Source of the DNA: Talpa occidentalis
Lineage: Eukaryota; Chordata; Mammalia; Eulipotyphla; Talpidae
NCBI RefSeq assembly: GCF_014898055.3
Contig: NW_023605083.1
Coordinates: 93,955,483 to 94,019,482, forward strand
Length of the DNA: 64,000 nt
Direction of reading: 5' to 3'
Shown: in pieces, positions 1 through 13,911 of the stretch
Position numbering within the stretch: position 1 is the first letter of the stretch
How the letters are laid out: the number at the start of each line of letters is the position of its first letter
Position numbers and translations under genes: made by a program
The notes under the pieces: model-generated
Seen by the model: only the letters and a program-made list of their open reading frames with translations
Databases searched by the model: none
What the model was told of the DNA's origin: nothing

Positions 1-3000
1 CTTGAGTAAACAGGACGGCTGCTCCCCCCAAAATAGGGTCATTGCTGAGGGGGTTGGATTTGATGCTCCTTTTGATCTGGTACTACTTGAGTCCTCTGTG
101 GTCCATTCTCCTGCCTTTTACTTATGCCTTGGGTGAGGGAGGGAGAGTATAAACTGAGGCAACATCTTTAACAGGGCATTGGGAATATATATCAACACTT
201 AAAATGCACAGATCCTTTAACCAAGCAGTTCTATTTCTAGAAATTTAACTTGTACACATAGGTGCACAGGTATACAGTATGTATGTGTGTATATATGTAA
301 ATATATGTAATATATATACACATATACATATATGTATGCCTACATGCACATTTATATATGTGCATATATGTACACATGCATATGTGCATGTGTGAATATA
401 TGTATGTATGTATGCATATACACCTGTACACATTTATGTACACATATATACACACACAAAGATTCATTTTAACAATATTTGCAATTGTTTCAAAAAAGCA
501 TAAAGAATTTATATACCCATCAGCCGAAGACTGAATGAATACACCATCGATAGCCATTCAATGAATACTAATCAATATTGAGAAGTACAAGATAACTCTG
601 TTCTTATTTCCATGAGAACATATTTTTGTCTTTTTTTTCCCTCCAGCATTTGAAACATATGTAATACCTGCATCATAATAGGTGTTAGTATTTTTTAAGT
701 AGGTGAAGGAATGATAAATGAGTTTTAAAGATGAGTTTAAAGATGTCTATTGTAAATGCCCAAAGAACACTCTGTATAAATCCCCAGGTATTACATAATT
801 GAATTCTTGATCTTCTCCAGTTGCAGTTATAGGAGGAATGAATATTTTATACCACTCTGTCCTTGAAGAGTAGATGGTTTTGTTTAGTAGTGATAAGGCT
901 TAATCCTAATCCCAATGATGTCCCCTGGGGCTGAAGAGGTGAGGGCAAGGAAGAGCAATTGAAGAATTAGCACCCACACTGTTCATGGGCATGGCACCCC
1001 ACACATGACGCTTGTGGCGCAGGAGGCTTCACTGCCTCTGAAAATGGACAGCACAGGAATTGCCAGCTCTTGCTTTGAAAGCATTTTCCTTGATTCCTTG
1101 TTAATTTTAACACAAACTCCGCAAACTCACTCCTTAATTGAGATAAAATATTTCAAAAGTGTATGTTTGCAATGAGCATGATGGATTATAGGAATTATAC
1201 TTTTTCATATCAGGGCATTGAAGATCGATAGTGAGTGAAAAGAGAGTAACTTAAAAATGTTCTTTTTTGGAACTCAGGGCGTAAGAGATTTAAGCATCCT
1301 AACATTAAACTAATTGTCACCTGCATTTTGATAGACTGGAAAGCGTGGTTTCATTCCCCTTTGTTATTTTTATTTCCTTGCCTTGTTTTAATTTTTATTA
1401 TCCATTCTGTACATTTCAATAAGCCACCTGAGGATGTATTCTAAAAGGAATCTGAAATTTATAGTCTCGCACTCCCAGTTTTTTGGAGAAGAAATCATAA
1501 AACCTAATAAATATAGCCACACCTGTTGATGGAAGGTACACATTACAGAAAATAAAACTGCTGTTCTTTTTCCTTTGCATGTTCATTTGAGTATTTAAGG
1601 ATTTGTTTCAAAAGAACTGCTGGAAATATGGAAACTTGACATCATCATAAAACTTGCTGAGATGTTGGGTGCTGGATTAACAAGTACACTCCCTCAGCAC
1701 CCTGGTGCGTAGATAAGCCAAGTCTTGGCAGTCTGGTTCAGTTGCTGAGATGTGTGTGATTGCTACGTCTGTCTTAGAAGCTTAGGGGAGTCCACCTCTG
1801 ATTGACAGTTATAGGGCTTTGAGGACCACAGTATTGACACTCCACGGCCTTCTTTTAAGAGATGGATTAAAGGAGATTAGCCCCTTCATCTCTTACCACT
1901 AGCTAGATTCTGCTTCCATCTCTGTACCTCCTGAGTAGCCCAACAGAAGGATATGAAGAAATGTATTAGAAATTTTGACTTCTTGTAATTCTATGGTAGC
2001 AGTTCCCTTGTTTTTTTAAAAAAAACCTTTTTATGGTTTCCAAATATAACACCTTTTTTTTTTTCTAGATTTCACTTTTTAAAAAGGCTTTAGATTTACA
2101 GAAAAACCAAAAGGGTAAGACAGAGAGTTCCTGTATACGCTGGTCCAGTTTCCCCTGTTATTAATATATTATTATGGTATATTTGTTACAATTAATAAAG
2201 CAATGTTGATGTCAACAACAATAATGTTGAGACATCATTATTTACTGAAGTCCATGATTATTTTCAGATTTTCTTCATTTTTGCCTAATAGTCATTTTCC
2301 CTTCCAAGATCTCCTATTTCATTGACTTGCCATGACTCTTTAGACTCCCCTTGCCTGTGGCAGTTTCTCAAGACTTTCCTTGCTTTTGATGACCTTGACA
2401 GTGTTGAGGATTACTGCGCTGGTGTTTAAAGGATGTCTCTCTATTGCCAGGTGCTCTTCTCATGTTGAGACTGGGCTTATTGTTTTGGGGGATAAAATCA
2501 CAAAAGTAAAATGACATTTCATGTTAATAATGACTTTACAACCACATGGCTGAGGTAATATTGGTCAGGTTTTCCACTCTAAAATTGTTTTTTCCCACTT
2601 TCCATACTGTATTATATGGAAGGAGTTTACTGCCTCACCCAAGGGCTGGGAAGAGCATCTCCATAAATTACTTGGATTCTTCTGCATGGGAAATTTTCCT
2701 CTTCTCCCCCATTTGTTAACTCAATTGACATTTTATTTATATCAATATGAACCCATGGATATTTATTTTATACTTTGGGCTACTTGAATTTGTTCTACTT
2801 GAATTTGTTCCTCAAGTTGCTCCAACTTTGATCATTGGGAACTTCTTTGGCTGGCTCCTGCGTCCTTTGTCATACATGCATTGCTGTAGATGTGTGCTTT
2901 GCTCGAGTGCTTCTTTACCGTCTATTGCTAGGAGATAATTGACATAATAGTGATGAATAAAGTGGTCCTTTCCTAGCCATTCCCAAGACAAGACCTACCT

Positions 3001-3838
3001 GTTACAAGAAATATCAAATGAGCAATTCTCCAGAGGAAATTCAATGACCTATTCTTGGTTTCCAGTTAAAGGTGTGGAGGTCTGAGTTCTGCCAACATTT
3101 CAATTTCACCTTTTTCAGTTCCCTGCCCCTCACATCCCCTGGGTATTGTGTTCATCATACTGACATCCCGGGCTTCCTCTAATAATAGGCTCCTATTGTG
3201 ACTGGGGAGAGAAAGTTGAAATTCTTAACATTCATTTGATTGTGGTCTTTGCATAATGCTGAGAATAGTAGAGGCGGGACCTAGGGCCACCACATTCATC
3301 TGGGGACTTTTCCCAGGTTCAAAGGCAGGAGCCACATGTAATAACTTAACAAGAATTCAATAAGAAAGAATCACCATATAGGAACGACAAATTTCCCAAA
3401 CCAGGAAGTAAAGGTTCCTTTTTGAAGTTCACTGTCCCTTTCTTTTCTAATTCTCCTACTATTTGTTATAGCTACTGATTTTTTTTTTATGATAATGGGA
3501 GAAGGTGCAATTGGGACTGACTTGTGCAATAATGAACGAGCTCATAAACTATATAAACTCTCTCAACATTGACTCCCTCAATATATACTTGATACATCCG
3601 TCACCTGTTCCCATGATGTCAGTAGATGTCTCATTGTAAGACAATTTCCCAAAATTCTGAGTTTCAGACTGATGTGTGCAACCCCTGGTTATCTTGACAC
3701 CCCACAGAAGCCATAATCACTTCAGAAAGGCTGAAATTCCTTTCAGTTCTACCATAAAAGCTTTCATTCCAAATCGCTATCAGATTATAATTTGTATTCT
3801 ACATTTGTAAACTGACTGCATCATTTGCTAAATCACCT

Positions 3839-3841
<3 letters not shown>
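1..3841. other. Intergenic, AT-rich, no gene seen
   Basis: No ORF with recognisable protein content. Holds a TG/TA/CA-rich microsatellite block at 245-460, a tandem 15-bp duplication CTACTTGAATTTGTT (2780-2809) and, at about 2030-2330, sequence resembling an old L1-type repeat also seen at 17300-17560. The rest is unassigned. Confidence 0.6.
245..460. repeat. Imperfect TATG/TACA microsatellite
   Basis: Interspersed TATATG, TGTG and CACATA units, partly palindromic. The apparent long open frames across it are low-complexity artefacts. Confidence 0.85.

Positions 3842-3868
<27 letters not shown>
3842..3868. repeat. (TA)n microsatellite
   Basis: About 13 uninterrupted TA units. Confidence 0.95.
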
Positions 3869-3869
<1 letters not shown>

Positions 3870-4089
3870 ATCATCAGCTACAACACTCTCTCTTACTTTT
3901 CAATGATAAGAATGTTTTTATTTTTTCTAGACCCTTGCACGTGTAAAGATCTAAAGATTTCTGTCTCGTATAATGAAGGAAGGAACGAGGGAAAAGTGAT
4001 TTCTAAACACTACATAGTAAGATCCTGTGGCTTTTAAGTGGAAATTGAAAGTAGTAGTACTTAGAGTCTTTTTCATCCTGGTGCTGCTC

Positions 4090-4245
4090 AACGGTGGGTT
4101 ACAGGCCAGTATTGACATCATCTGGGAACTTAGAAATGCAGAATCTTTGGACCTGCCTCAAGTTGCTTATTCAAAACATGCATTTAGCAAGATCCCCAGG
4201 TGACTCTTATGCAAATGATAAAAGCATATTTCCTGATCCAGTGTC
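4090..4245 (+). mobile_element. MER5A-like DNA transposon relic
   Basis: Contains degraded wording of the hAT-Charlie element MER5A: CATCTGGGAACTTAGAAATG and CCCAGGTGACTCTTATGCAA. Ends approximate. Confidence 0.5.
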
Positions 4246-4397
4246 CAGAATACATAGATGTTTACCCAACTCATATTTAGGGTACAGAAAATCATTTCCC
4301 AAATTTAAGAGTCTCATAAGAAAACAAGAGTAGAGTTTTCTAGAATGGTTTTCTTTCCTAACATGCTTTTTCTTATATACATACAATGAAAGTGTCT

Positions 4398-4659
4398 TTT
4401 TTTAAAAAAAGGATTTATTTATACAAGCACTGGGTACAGTCAGAAGCACGGGAGGGTGAGAGAATCTACCAGAGCCAGAGCAGAGAACAGAACAGACAGA
4501 GTGAGGAAATACACTGCTGAGGGGAGCAGTGGGCATGGCAGGAGAAGTCTGCGTGCCATGTGGGACCCTTGCCTGTGGCCAGGAATCAAACCAGCGCTGC
4601 AGAAGCTGCGGGCAGGTTTGCAGCCCAGCGCTCAACCGCTGCGCCACCAGGGGAGGCCC
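4398..4659 (-). mobile_element. tRNA-derived SINE, subfamily A
   Basis: Minus-strand copy flanked by the 10-bp duplication GAAAGTGTCT (4388-4397 and 4660-4669). Ends in GGGCCTCCCC head and tail ACTGTACCCAGTGCTTGTAT, the variant also seen at 13912 and 27761. Confidence 0.9.
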
Positions 4660-5156
4660 GAAAGTGTCTCTTAAAGAGTGTAGTCAGTCTCTTTGTCTTC
4701 ATCACCCTTCTACTTAGCCACAAATCGCTGTCCTGAAATAAATGCCTAAGTGTGGAAGCCAGGCTTGTCTCTCGCCTTCTTCAGGGCTGGGGGGTGGGGA
4801 AAATCAATAAGCTGTAAAATTACAGGTTACTTCAAAGGAATTCAAGTCAACTTCACTCAGTGTCATTGTTAAATGGGGACACAGTGGTATAATAAGGAAA
4901 TCTATAGAGTCAACAGTGCAAGTCTCGAAATGCTACACAGTGTAAAAGAAAGTCTGAATCTCTAAAATTAATGTCTATGTCTGAATTTTTGATGACCAAT
5001 CATATTCAAACCCTGAATTGTAAGTCAAGGGTTTGATGGAGTATGATTGTCAGTAAAATGACTTGGAATAATCATGAAATACATTTTAAAATGTTTTAAC
5101 TACATTTTGAACAAGATGCTGCAACAGGATGAACAGACTTTGATCTCCCTATTCCG

Positions 5157-5372
5157 GGGTTTCTCCACCTCTCTGTGATGCAAGAAAACTCTTCACTGTG
5201 CTGGAGCTCAAGTATGAGTAGGGGTGCAGTTGCAAATGGCAGCATAGTTGGTCTTTCCCCACCAGGGACCAGTAGTGCCTCCCCTCTCCTGAGATGTGAC
5301 AATCAAATATGTCCCCAAACATTGCTAATTGTTCCCTGGAGAGGCAAGATCATCCCAGTTGAGAAACATTAT
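5157..5372 (+). mobile_element. MER20-like DNA transposon relic
   Basis: Matches the order of MER20 wording: GGTTTCTCCACCTC, the AACATTGCTAATTGTTCCCT segment, then CAGTTGAGAAACATT. Diverged, ends approximate. Confidence 0.65.
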
Positions 5373-5570
5373 CCTGTGCCAAGGTAAATAGTCACCAAAA
5401 AAGGTAATGTTGGTTCCTAGGTTCTGCTCAGATCTGTACAGTGGTTGGAAAATCTGCAAAGTTGAATTTTGAGGATGAAGGCACTTAGCTAATAGGCTTA
5501 GTGTCTACACCAAGATAACATTAACATTCATATGTGTTCTGTTCTACCACTGACAGGTAATTATAATTCT

Positions 5571-5839
5571 TTTTTTAAAGATTTATTTTTTATTTATATA
5601 AGAACTGGGGTACAGGCTAGAGGTGTGGGAGGGTGAGAGGATTCCCCAGAAACAGAGCGGGGAGCAGAACAGGCAGACGGACCGAAGACACTGCTGAGGG
5701 GAGCAGCAGGTGAGGCAGGAGAGGTCTGCCACGCCATGTGGGATTTTTCCCTGGCCGGCTGGGAATCGAACCTGCACTGCAGAGGCTGCAGACAGCTTCA
5801 CAGCATGGTGCTCAACCCGCTGCGCCACCAGGGAGGCCC
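5571..5839 (-). mobile_element. tRNA-derived SINE, A2 type
   Basis: Minus-strand copy with the perfect 17-bp target duplication CAGGTAATTATAATTCT (5554-5570 and 5840-5856), indicating a fairly recent insertion. Confidence 0.92.
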
Positions 5840-5856
5840 CAGGTAATTATAATTCT

Positions 5857-6848
5857 TATAACCATTTCTTGCAGGATATCTACAGAGCCTCTACTGCCTT
5901 TAGACCTGGGAAATCCTGGGTGACATAGTCATGAAATAGGCCAGAACATTGTCTGGCTACACAGAGCAACCATTTCTTAAGAGCAAAATGGTGACTCCTT
6001 CAGAGGTTTGTGAACATGGTAGCCCTTAGTTTTGTCCTTTTTGAAAATAGCTCTGGACTCTTGGTGACTCTTATAATGAGTGTCTTTGTCACTTCCACTT
6101 GCTATGACAAAAAACCTAGATGTGTAGCTTATAGACAACAGACAATTATTTTTCTTCTGGGATCACTCCATGTGCTCCCATCCTGGGAAGTACAGCCCGC
6201 CTCCTAGTGAACATTGATGTCACAGAACTCTGTGCCTTGAGAGTACAGACCACTCCTAACTACATCTCTTCAGTCTCACCACACTTACCATCCATCTTTC
6301 TTAATCATGACTTTCATTATTTGCTTCACAATTGGGGAAAAAATTCTCTCTCGTGGCTGATATGCATAATCACACTTAGTGATTCACTAATTCCATATCT
6401 GAAAATTTGCCCAGCTGCTAAAATTTATTTGTAACCCCAAAGTCTATACTCATGTACTTTTGTGATTATTCCTGGACATGTTCAGAGAAGTAAAAAAATT
6501 GAGGTACCAAACTTACACCTTCTCAGTTGAGAGGGAGCAAGGTGACCCTCTGCCTTCCTGTTTCAGCTCTCACACTGTAAGCAAGTATTCTTTTGGTAGT
6601 ATATTTAGTGCAATGTTTGTTGCACTTGTGATCTTTTTCTTGATGATTTTACTGTTTAAGACAGTCCCCAAGAATATTGATTCTGTCTAGGATTCTAAAG
6701 TACAAGAAGGCTATGATGTACCTTCTTGGAGATAATATGTGTATTAGATAAGCTTTGTTTAGGTTACAGTGCTGTGGACCATGAGTTAACATTATTGAAC
6801 CAACAATAAATATTAAATAAGTGTCTTTGAACAGAAACACACATTGAG
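5857..6848. other. Intergenic, no gene seen
   Basis: About 1 kb without recognisable coding content. 6080-6330 has the texture of an old LTR or L1 relic that I cannot name. Confidence 0.4.
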
Positions 6849-7120
6849 GGCCTCCCCCCGGTTGAGCGCAGTGCAGCACTGTGAAGCTGTCTGCAGCCTT
6901 TGTAGCGCTCAGTTTCGATTCCCGGCCAGCCAGGGAGATTCCCACATGGTGTGGCAGACCTCTCCTGTCTTGCCCGCTGCTCCCCTCAGCAGTGTATTTC
7001 GGTCATCTGCCTATTCTGCTCCCCACTCTGTCTCTGGTGAATCCTCTCACCCTCCCACACCTCTGGCCTATACCCCAGCTCTTGTATAAAAATAAATCTT
7101 AAAAAAAAAAAAGAAAAGAA
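6849..7120 (+). mobile_element. tRNA-derived SINE, A2 type, head-deleted
   Basis: Plus-strand copy with flanking AGAAACACACAT(T/C)GAG repeats (6833-6848 and 7122-7137, one mismatch). The head is internally shortened: the segment between GGGCCTCCCC and CGGTTGAGCG lacks part of the A box. Confidence 0.88.
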
Positions 7121-8755
7121 AAGAAACACACATCGAGAAAGATTGTGTATTATGTATGGACTGATTGATAAAAATGTTGTGAGCAGAGGCTTGCAGGAAC
7201 CGAATCCTATAATTTCTCCTATGAGAAATAGGTCAGGATTTGCTAATTTAGTGTTCACAGCGACTATGTTATAACACATAGCCACTGTAAATAACAAGAA
7301 GTAATTATGTATTTATGGGCACTCATTTAAAAGATATACAATAATATTGACTGCTACAAGAGAGCAAAAATAGGCAGATTGGAGACAAGGCTGAAAGGAG
7401 GCTTTACTACAATACCTTTTTTCTTTTGTGCCATACCACTGTACCATCAAAATTTTAATTTATATTTAAAAATGAATAGTAAAATGAGAAACTGCATGGC
7501 TTATTCAGGTGTCTCTTCAATTTTAGGGTAAGAAAGCAACTCCTACTAAATATCCAATCTACCAAATGACACCCTGGTCTCCCAGGCTCCCCATCCAAGC
7601 TATTCTCATGCACTAGCTTTGCTTCTCACCACCCACATTTGAACAATTCAGGTCATCCGTCTGGTCTACTCATAGCTCCTGCAAGTTGCTCAGTACTTCA
7701 GTGACTTTGCTGTTGCTTACTCCACATTTCGCAAAAGAAACTTCTCTCCCCTCTACCTAGCAACATTCTGCTTTTCCTTCAAAGACTTTGAAGATTTTCC
7801 TAACACCATACTCAAAAGGATCATTTCCTTTTTCCTTGTTGGAACCTTGTAGGTAACTGACTGTTTGCCCCCTGATTTTGTTGGTTGTTTTTAAGTTTTG
7901 AGTCTGCTCAAATCCATTGCAAGTTCTTACGGATGGGATTTTAGGTCTTATTTACCTTTGATCATTTTCAGTGCCTTTCATGTAATAAAACCTATTGATT
8001 GATTGTTCATTATCATTCAGTACCAAAAAATACTTTCATTGAAGTTGTTATTTTAAGTAGATTCCTATTCAATTATGTAAAAGAGAAGCAACCTGTGTGA
8101 CTATGTTTTAGGAGTAGCATGGGGATTTTGTTTAGCTGCTTGAGGAAAACATGCTGTGCGAGACATACTCTGTGATTGTTCCAGCCTTGAGGAGGAAATT
8201 AAGAAACTTAATTTTTATCTCAAACAAGTCACAAAATGGGAAGGGATCCTAGTAAAGTTTTGTTGAGTTTCTACTGGGCTGGGCACTGTCCTTGGAAACA
8301 TATAGCCTCATTTTATTTTCAAAAGCCTGTCCAGTAACTATAATGAAGTCTATTTCAGAGATGAATAAGCAGAAACTTAATAATCTAAGATTATCCTGCT
8401 GAAAAACTGCAGAATTGTGGTCCAAACTCAGGTCTGAAAGCCCATCATGTTGGGTCACTCCCACACAATACAATTAAACATTTCGAACAAATATGAGTGA
8501 AAGAATTCTTTCTCTGCTATATATTCACAAGACTGTGCCTCTGGGGGAAACACAAGGCAAGAGTGTTTTGAGGTGGTCCTGAGAAAGCATTGTACAACTC
8601 TGATATATGCTCAAGTAGGGAAATAGAATGAGGGAATTTGCACTCCTTCAAAGCACTGGTACCTTCCAGCAGTGACTCTGAGTACTGACTGAGCATCAGA
8701 GTCACCTGGCTATCTTTAAAAAATTAATTTTGTCTAAGGTAAAACTTTTTAAAAG
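7121..8755. other. Intergenic, no gene seen
   Basis: About 1.6 kb of AT-rich sequence. MIR-like wording near 8290-8470 is weak. No coding exon or regulatory cluster stands out. Confidence 0.4.
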
Positions 8756-8767
8756 ATCTTCAGATAA

Positions 8768-9021
8768 GTGCTTCCCTGGTGATCTAGGGGTTAAGTATAA
8801 GCCACAGCCCAAGTTTGATCCCCAGCCAGGGAGCTAACCCACATGGCATAGGAGAGCTCATCTGTCTTGCCCACTGTTCCCCTTAAGAGTGTATTTCAGT
8901 AGATCTGCCTGTTCTGCTCCCCACTGTGCCTCTGGTGAATCCTCTCACCCCCACCCCCACACCTCTGACCTACACCCCAGTTCTTCTACACATAAATAAA
9001 TAATTTTTTTCTTAAAAAAAA
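8768..9021 (+). mobile_element. tRNA-derived SINE, subfamily B, diverged
   Basis: Plus-strand older copy with flanking ATC(T/A)TCAGATAA (8756-8767 and 9022-9033). The body has the B-type head (GGGGTTAAGTATAAGCCACA) and an (AAAT)n/A-rich tail. Confidence 0.85.
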
Positions 9022-9104
9022 ATCATCAGATAATTCTGTTGTGCACCAGGGCTGAGAACTACTGATATGGAACAGGAGAGGTACAAGGATGAGTAGTTTC
9101 TCCA

Positions 9105-9285
9105 GTTTAGTGATTTCAGAGTCTGGTCCCCAGATCAGCAGCATTTGCATCACCTGGGAACATATTAGAAATGCACATTCATGGGCTCTACTCCAGACTC
9201 ACTGAATCAGAAACTCTAGTGATAGGACCCAGGAATAATTCCAACACTGATATTTGATAGTGTGTGAGAACCATTGCTTGAATTC
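9105..9285 (-). mobile_element. MER5A DNA transposon relic
   Basis: Contains GTCCCCAGATCAGCAGCATT, CATCACCTGGGAACAT, ACTGAATCAGAAACTCTAG and GTGTGAGAACCATTG, in the order of MER5A. Confidence 0.75.
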
Positions 9286-9289
9286 ACTG

Positions 9290-10200
9290 AAAAGGAAGTA
9301 CAAATAGTCAACAATATATGAAAAAATTATTCAACCAAATATTTAGGCAACTACAAATGAAAATTTTCGAGGAGATATACTATTTATCTCTCAAATTGGT
9401 AAAAAATTGAAAGATTCATAATATCTCACATGGCAGTAGGAGACAGGAAATAGACAGTCTCATGTTTAATGGATAACTGAAACAATACATCTTTAAAGGG
9501 AATTTGGCAGTTGAATTTAAAATTGAATTTATGCAATTCTGATGACCAAACAATCTTCCCTCTCAACCTCTCTGATGGAGAAATACTGTATCAACACATA
9601 AACGTACACATACAGAGATATTCATGAGGATGCTGTCTGCAATGTGTGAAAACTAGAAACAACCCAAATGCTCATAATGGCTAAGGACTGGGCACTTCCT
9701 GTGGAGTATTATGCAGCATGTAAAAAGGATGAGGTAGCTCTTTCCATATACACTTATGTAGAACTATCCCTGAGATATCATGACAATTTGCAAAACAATG
9801 TATAAAATACGGTGCCACTAAAGTTTAAGAAAAACACCCACCCAAATGCTGTTAATGCATAATTATGAAAATGAATAGAAAAATATAACATTATTACTTC
9901 TGTCAGAGGCAAGAATACAGGGAACAGCTCTAGAAAGAAAGTGTGAAAGATACATTAGACTTATCTATAATTTTTCATTTCTTTTTAACCTTACTTTTAA
10001 CTTTATTGTTGACACTATTACAGACAGAATGACCGCAACCATATCAACAAACCAAAACCTTGTGCACAGAAACAAGATGAAGAAAATGTGTCAAGAGGTT
10101 AACAGTAGTCTTTGGATGATGAAAATGGGGTGAGTTTCTCATTTCCATTTCTGCTATAATTTCTAAAATTTCTTATTAGACTTACGTATTCAAGTATTTC
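9290..10200 (+). mobile_element. Old L1/HAL1-type relic
   Basis: Degraded L1-like 3' wording, clearest at 9655-9830 (AACAACCCAAATGCTCATAA, GGAGTATTATGCAGCATGTA). No intact frame. Limits approximate. Confidence 0.55.
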
Positions 10201-13200
10201 TTGAACAATGAAGACTACTATTTGAGAGTGAACAAATATCCATGGAAATAGCATACTAATTCAATGGTTCTTATTCCTTTTCTATCATGACCTGAGAATA
10301 TGATGGACATTTTCACCAAAAAAATTCCACAAAGGCATGAACTTTTTGTTCAATTTGAGAGGATTTGTAGATACCCAGGGCCTTAGACCCCTTGGGGTTT
10401 CCAGATCCCAGGTTGAGTGTTTCCAGCCTGCATGACCTCAGAGGACCCTAAATAGCTTTGCTTTTCAACCCTGGGCTCCATGACCTCTTCTTCATCATAT
10501 GTGTCCCAGAGGAGTCATGAAGTCTGACAGCTATTTTTACAAATGTCAGCAGCTCTTCTCTGGCAGATTGAATTTCCCCAGAAGGTAGATTTTCGCTGAC
10601 ATCTTAATACTTGGAAAGGAGCGGATGATCCTTGAGGAGTGAGTGAATATAGCACATGGTTTGCAAGCTGCAAACAGAAACTGATCTATGTCAAGGAAGC
10701 CTCAAGTGTTATGCATTTGTTTTTAGATATCATCAGGTTCTTTTTTTAAGTTCTGCAGTGTCATTCTCCCTTCACATGCACAAAGACCCTTTTCAGTGTT
10801 TTCCAGTTGACTGTGAAAATAGATTTCTTTTTTGCTTTTATGTTTTTAAGAGAGAATAAAAAATGAGTATCTTTTAATTCCCAAAATTTTTAAATCTCTT
10901 TTCATTCTGCTATTCTGAATGGAAATAGTCCCATTTTTTAGTCTAAACTGTCTTAAATGGCAAAGTCAGTACTCATAAAAGTGAAGTTCCTTAGTAACCT
11001 ACTTCTTATTAAGTCCTGAGCTGCCAATGGATTTATGGTCCTTATGGAAGAGTCAGATCTTAACCGAGCTGTGAATGTTTTTGCATGAAATGCCTTCCTC
11101 ACAGATTGCCTGGAAAGCCTCTTTGACCCTCTCTCTGTACCCACCCCAGCTACCCATTGCAATGCATACCAGGTTGAGTTTTGGAAAATTACTACGAATG
11201 TGTTTATATAGCCTTTCTCCAGCTTCTCATTGAATAACTTGCATTTTAAGTAGGAGATGAACAGTCTAAATATGAGTATGATACTTTCTGAAAAATGTGG
11301 ACAGTTGTTCTTTGAAAACAATGACAACAGCAGCAGCAACGGTAACAGTGGTGAGGATGCCACTGATAGTCCTGAGTCCTTTCTCCTCTCGGAGGATAAT
11401 TTCTGCAGCTGGCATTTTGCTTCCATGTGGGTCCAGGCACGTTTTTAACAACTCCCTCCTGCTTCTGAGTCCTCTTTGATCACGACTTTATGACCCACCA
11501 TCATATGACCTTTGACATATTTTATATTTTCTTTATTCTTCATGATCCAAATTCTAATCTCAATTTTTTGTATAGCATTTGCCATTCAACCCAGCTGACC
11601 ATATTCAGTCTCTATGAATGTTTATAAAGCTTTCTTTCTTTCACTGACAAGGTAACTTCTCTGTGGAATGTTGTAGCTACTCTCAACAAATGTGTGTTAA
11701 GCCCTAACTATGTATTAGATACTTGTCATGTTCTGGGGATACTTACAAGTTTTTGTTTCCATGGAACTTATATTCTAATGTGTAAATCAGAATATGCAAG
11801 TGCAATGATAAATGCAACAATTTCAAACAATTAAGATGACATGATGAAGTGATGGGTAACATTGGATAATATGTTCAGAGAAGGTTTCTGTGAAGAGAAA
11901 ACATTTGAATTGAAATTTGTGTAATATATGTTACTTGTCATGCAAAATTCAGAGAAATTTTAAAATTGTATGCAAAATTGTCATGCAAAATTCAGAGAAA
12001 AAGCATTAGGAAGAAGGTAGAACAAGTACACAGGCCTAGATTCAGGAAGGAACTAGCATGTGGCTGATAAAGGATTTTTAAAAAGTGGCTATATTTCCGC
12101 TAGAGCATCTAGTACATAATAAAGCATCAGCTCATAGACATTTCTATGAGGGTAGATTCCATGCCTATATAGCTTGCCATAACTATATAGTAACTGGTAT
12201 ATATAAGACAATTGGTTTAATAATGGATGCTTGCTGAGTAACTGAATGACTTCTGCAGAGCCAGAATGGACAAAAGAATGTTTCCAGTTCCTAAATGATT
12301 TTTTTTTCATGCTAACACAATTCCCTTCCACTCTGTCTCCATGGTTTTGTGTCACCATTTATTTGATGAAATAAGAATGCGTACTTACTTTCCTTTTGGA
12401 AGAACTATAGTTGAAACTATGGACCTACTTCAGCTTTCAATGGAAATATAAGAAGTATATACTCTAAACATCTTTAAAATTGCCAAGCGTAGTTTCTTAC
12501 TTATAAATGTTATAATTCTTTCTAGTATTATCATCAAATAGTAGACATGGTGGCCACCTTATTCAACTAGAAAGTAGATGAAGCATTGTAATCCTCTTCT
12601 TCCAAAGAACCAAGACATACAGTTCACCCCAGAGATGGAGTGAATTTTTTCCTAACAAAATAGTAGATGTTTTAGGAATCAGATTTCCTAAAAGAATTCT
12701 TAGCTATCACACACCTATTTTCAAACCCATTCTGCTGCTATTACCTCTACTGACAGTAGACAGACCCAAATACATGTGTCAAGAACATCCATATACTAAC
12801 AATTTTCCACGTGATTCATGAGCCAAACTAAATTCATAGCTAACCTTGGATAGCAACAGGTAACCTGGACTATTTCTTAGCATAGAGCATAGTTGTTTTC
12901 ACCATTCCATGTGAAATATCATGTCCCACAATGACCTGGTATAGTAGCCAGAGTTTAATATTATGTGTATAATATTATGTGTATAACTGAAGAGGGTGGG
13001 AAGAAGATATAGTAAATGAAATGTCAGGATGCATGGCTCCTGACTTTATTTTCTTTTACCACAATTGTTATCTGATAGAGAGATTCCTGGGATGCAGTTT
13101 GAGTTTCAACAGACATATGTTAGTGCTAGACCTAATTATTTGATACACTCTTTTGTTAATTGAATTGGAGGCCAGTTTGGCTGAATTCTCTCATCAATTT

Positions 13201-13370
13201 CCAACTGCATAAGTCACATCTTCAGAGCATTGTCTAGTCTCTAACATTAGAGAGCCTTTTATCTCCTAGGACCCACAGTTGAAATGGCTTCTAGGTCATG
13301 CAGCAAGTATGTCCTGACATAAGCATACTCAGTGGCTTGCTGGTTGATTTAGAGCCCAGTTTGAAATGAA
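10201..13370. other. Intergenic, no gene seen
   Basis: About 3.2 kb of AT-rich sequence. A 21-bp direct repeat GTCATGCAAAATTCAGAGAAA occurs at 11937-11957 and 11980-12000. 11690-11850 resembles a mammal-wide ancient repeat. A 157-codon open frame at 10953-11426 (minus) shows no recognisable domain and is probably chance. Confidence 0.5.
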
Positions 13371-13911
13371 ATGGAAAGATTACCTCAGGATATACCTAAC
13401 AAAGGAAGTGAAAAAAACCTGTACAACAAAAACTATAAGGCAACAAAACCATAAGACATTGTTTAAAAAAAAAAGAAGAAGAAACAAAGAAATGGGAATA
13501 TTTTCCTTGCTCATGTATTAGAGAAATTAACATTGTCAAAATGGCTATTTTAACAAAAACAACATGCATACCGAATGCAATCCTTATCAGAGTTTCAATG
13601 GATTTTTTTTAAGTAGAGCAAATATTAAGCAAGTATTACTGTAATTTCTATGGGACCTCACAAAGATTCTGAATAACCAAAACAATTGTAACATAAATAA
13701 GAACAGAAGCATCACATTTCTAGGCTATAAACTATACTACAAAGCTATATTAATCAAAACATTATGGTGTTAGAATAAAAGACAAAGATCTATGCAATAG
13801 AGTACATAGAAGTAAACATAGACAAAGCAGTCTACAGCATTGGCTTCAGGGGTAGCTTTGGAGACTTGCCGCTAATGGCAAGGAAAACAAAAGCAAAAAT
13901 AAATAAACAGT

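Noticed and set aside
237..557. Cysteine/tyrosine-rich small open frames
   Set aside because: Translation of a TATG/CATA microsatellite, not a peptide gene.
10953..11426. 157-codon minus-strand frame with a leucine-rich stretch
   Set aside because: The leucine run comes from a CAGCAGCAA-type simple sequence; no homology or gene structure recognised.
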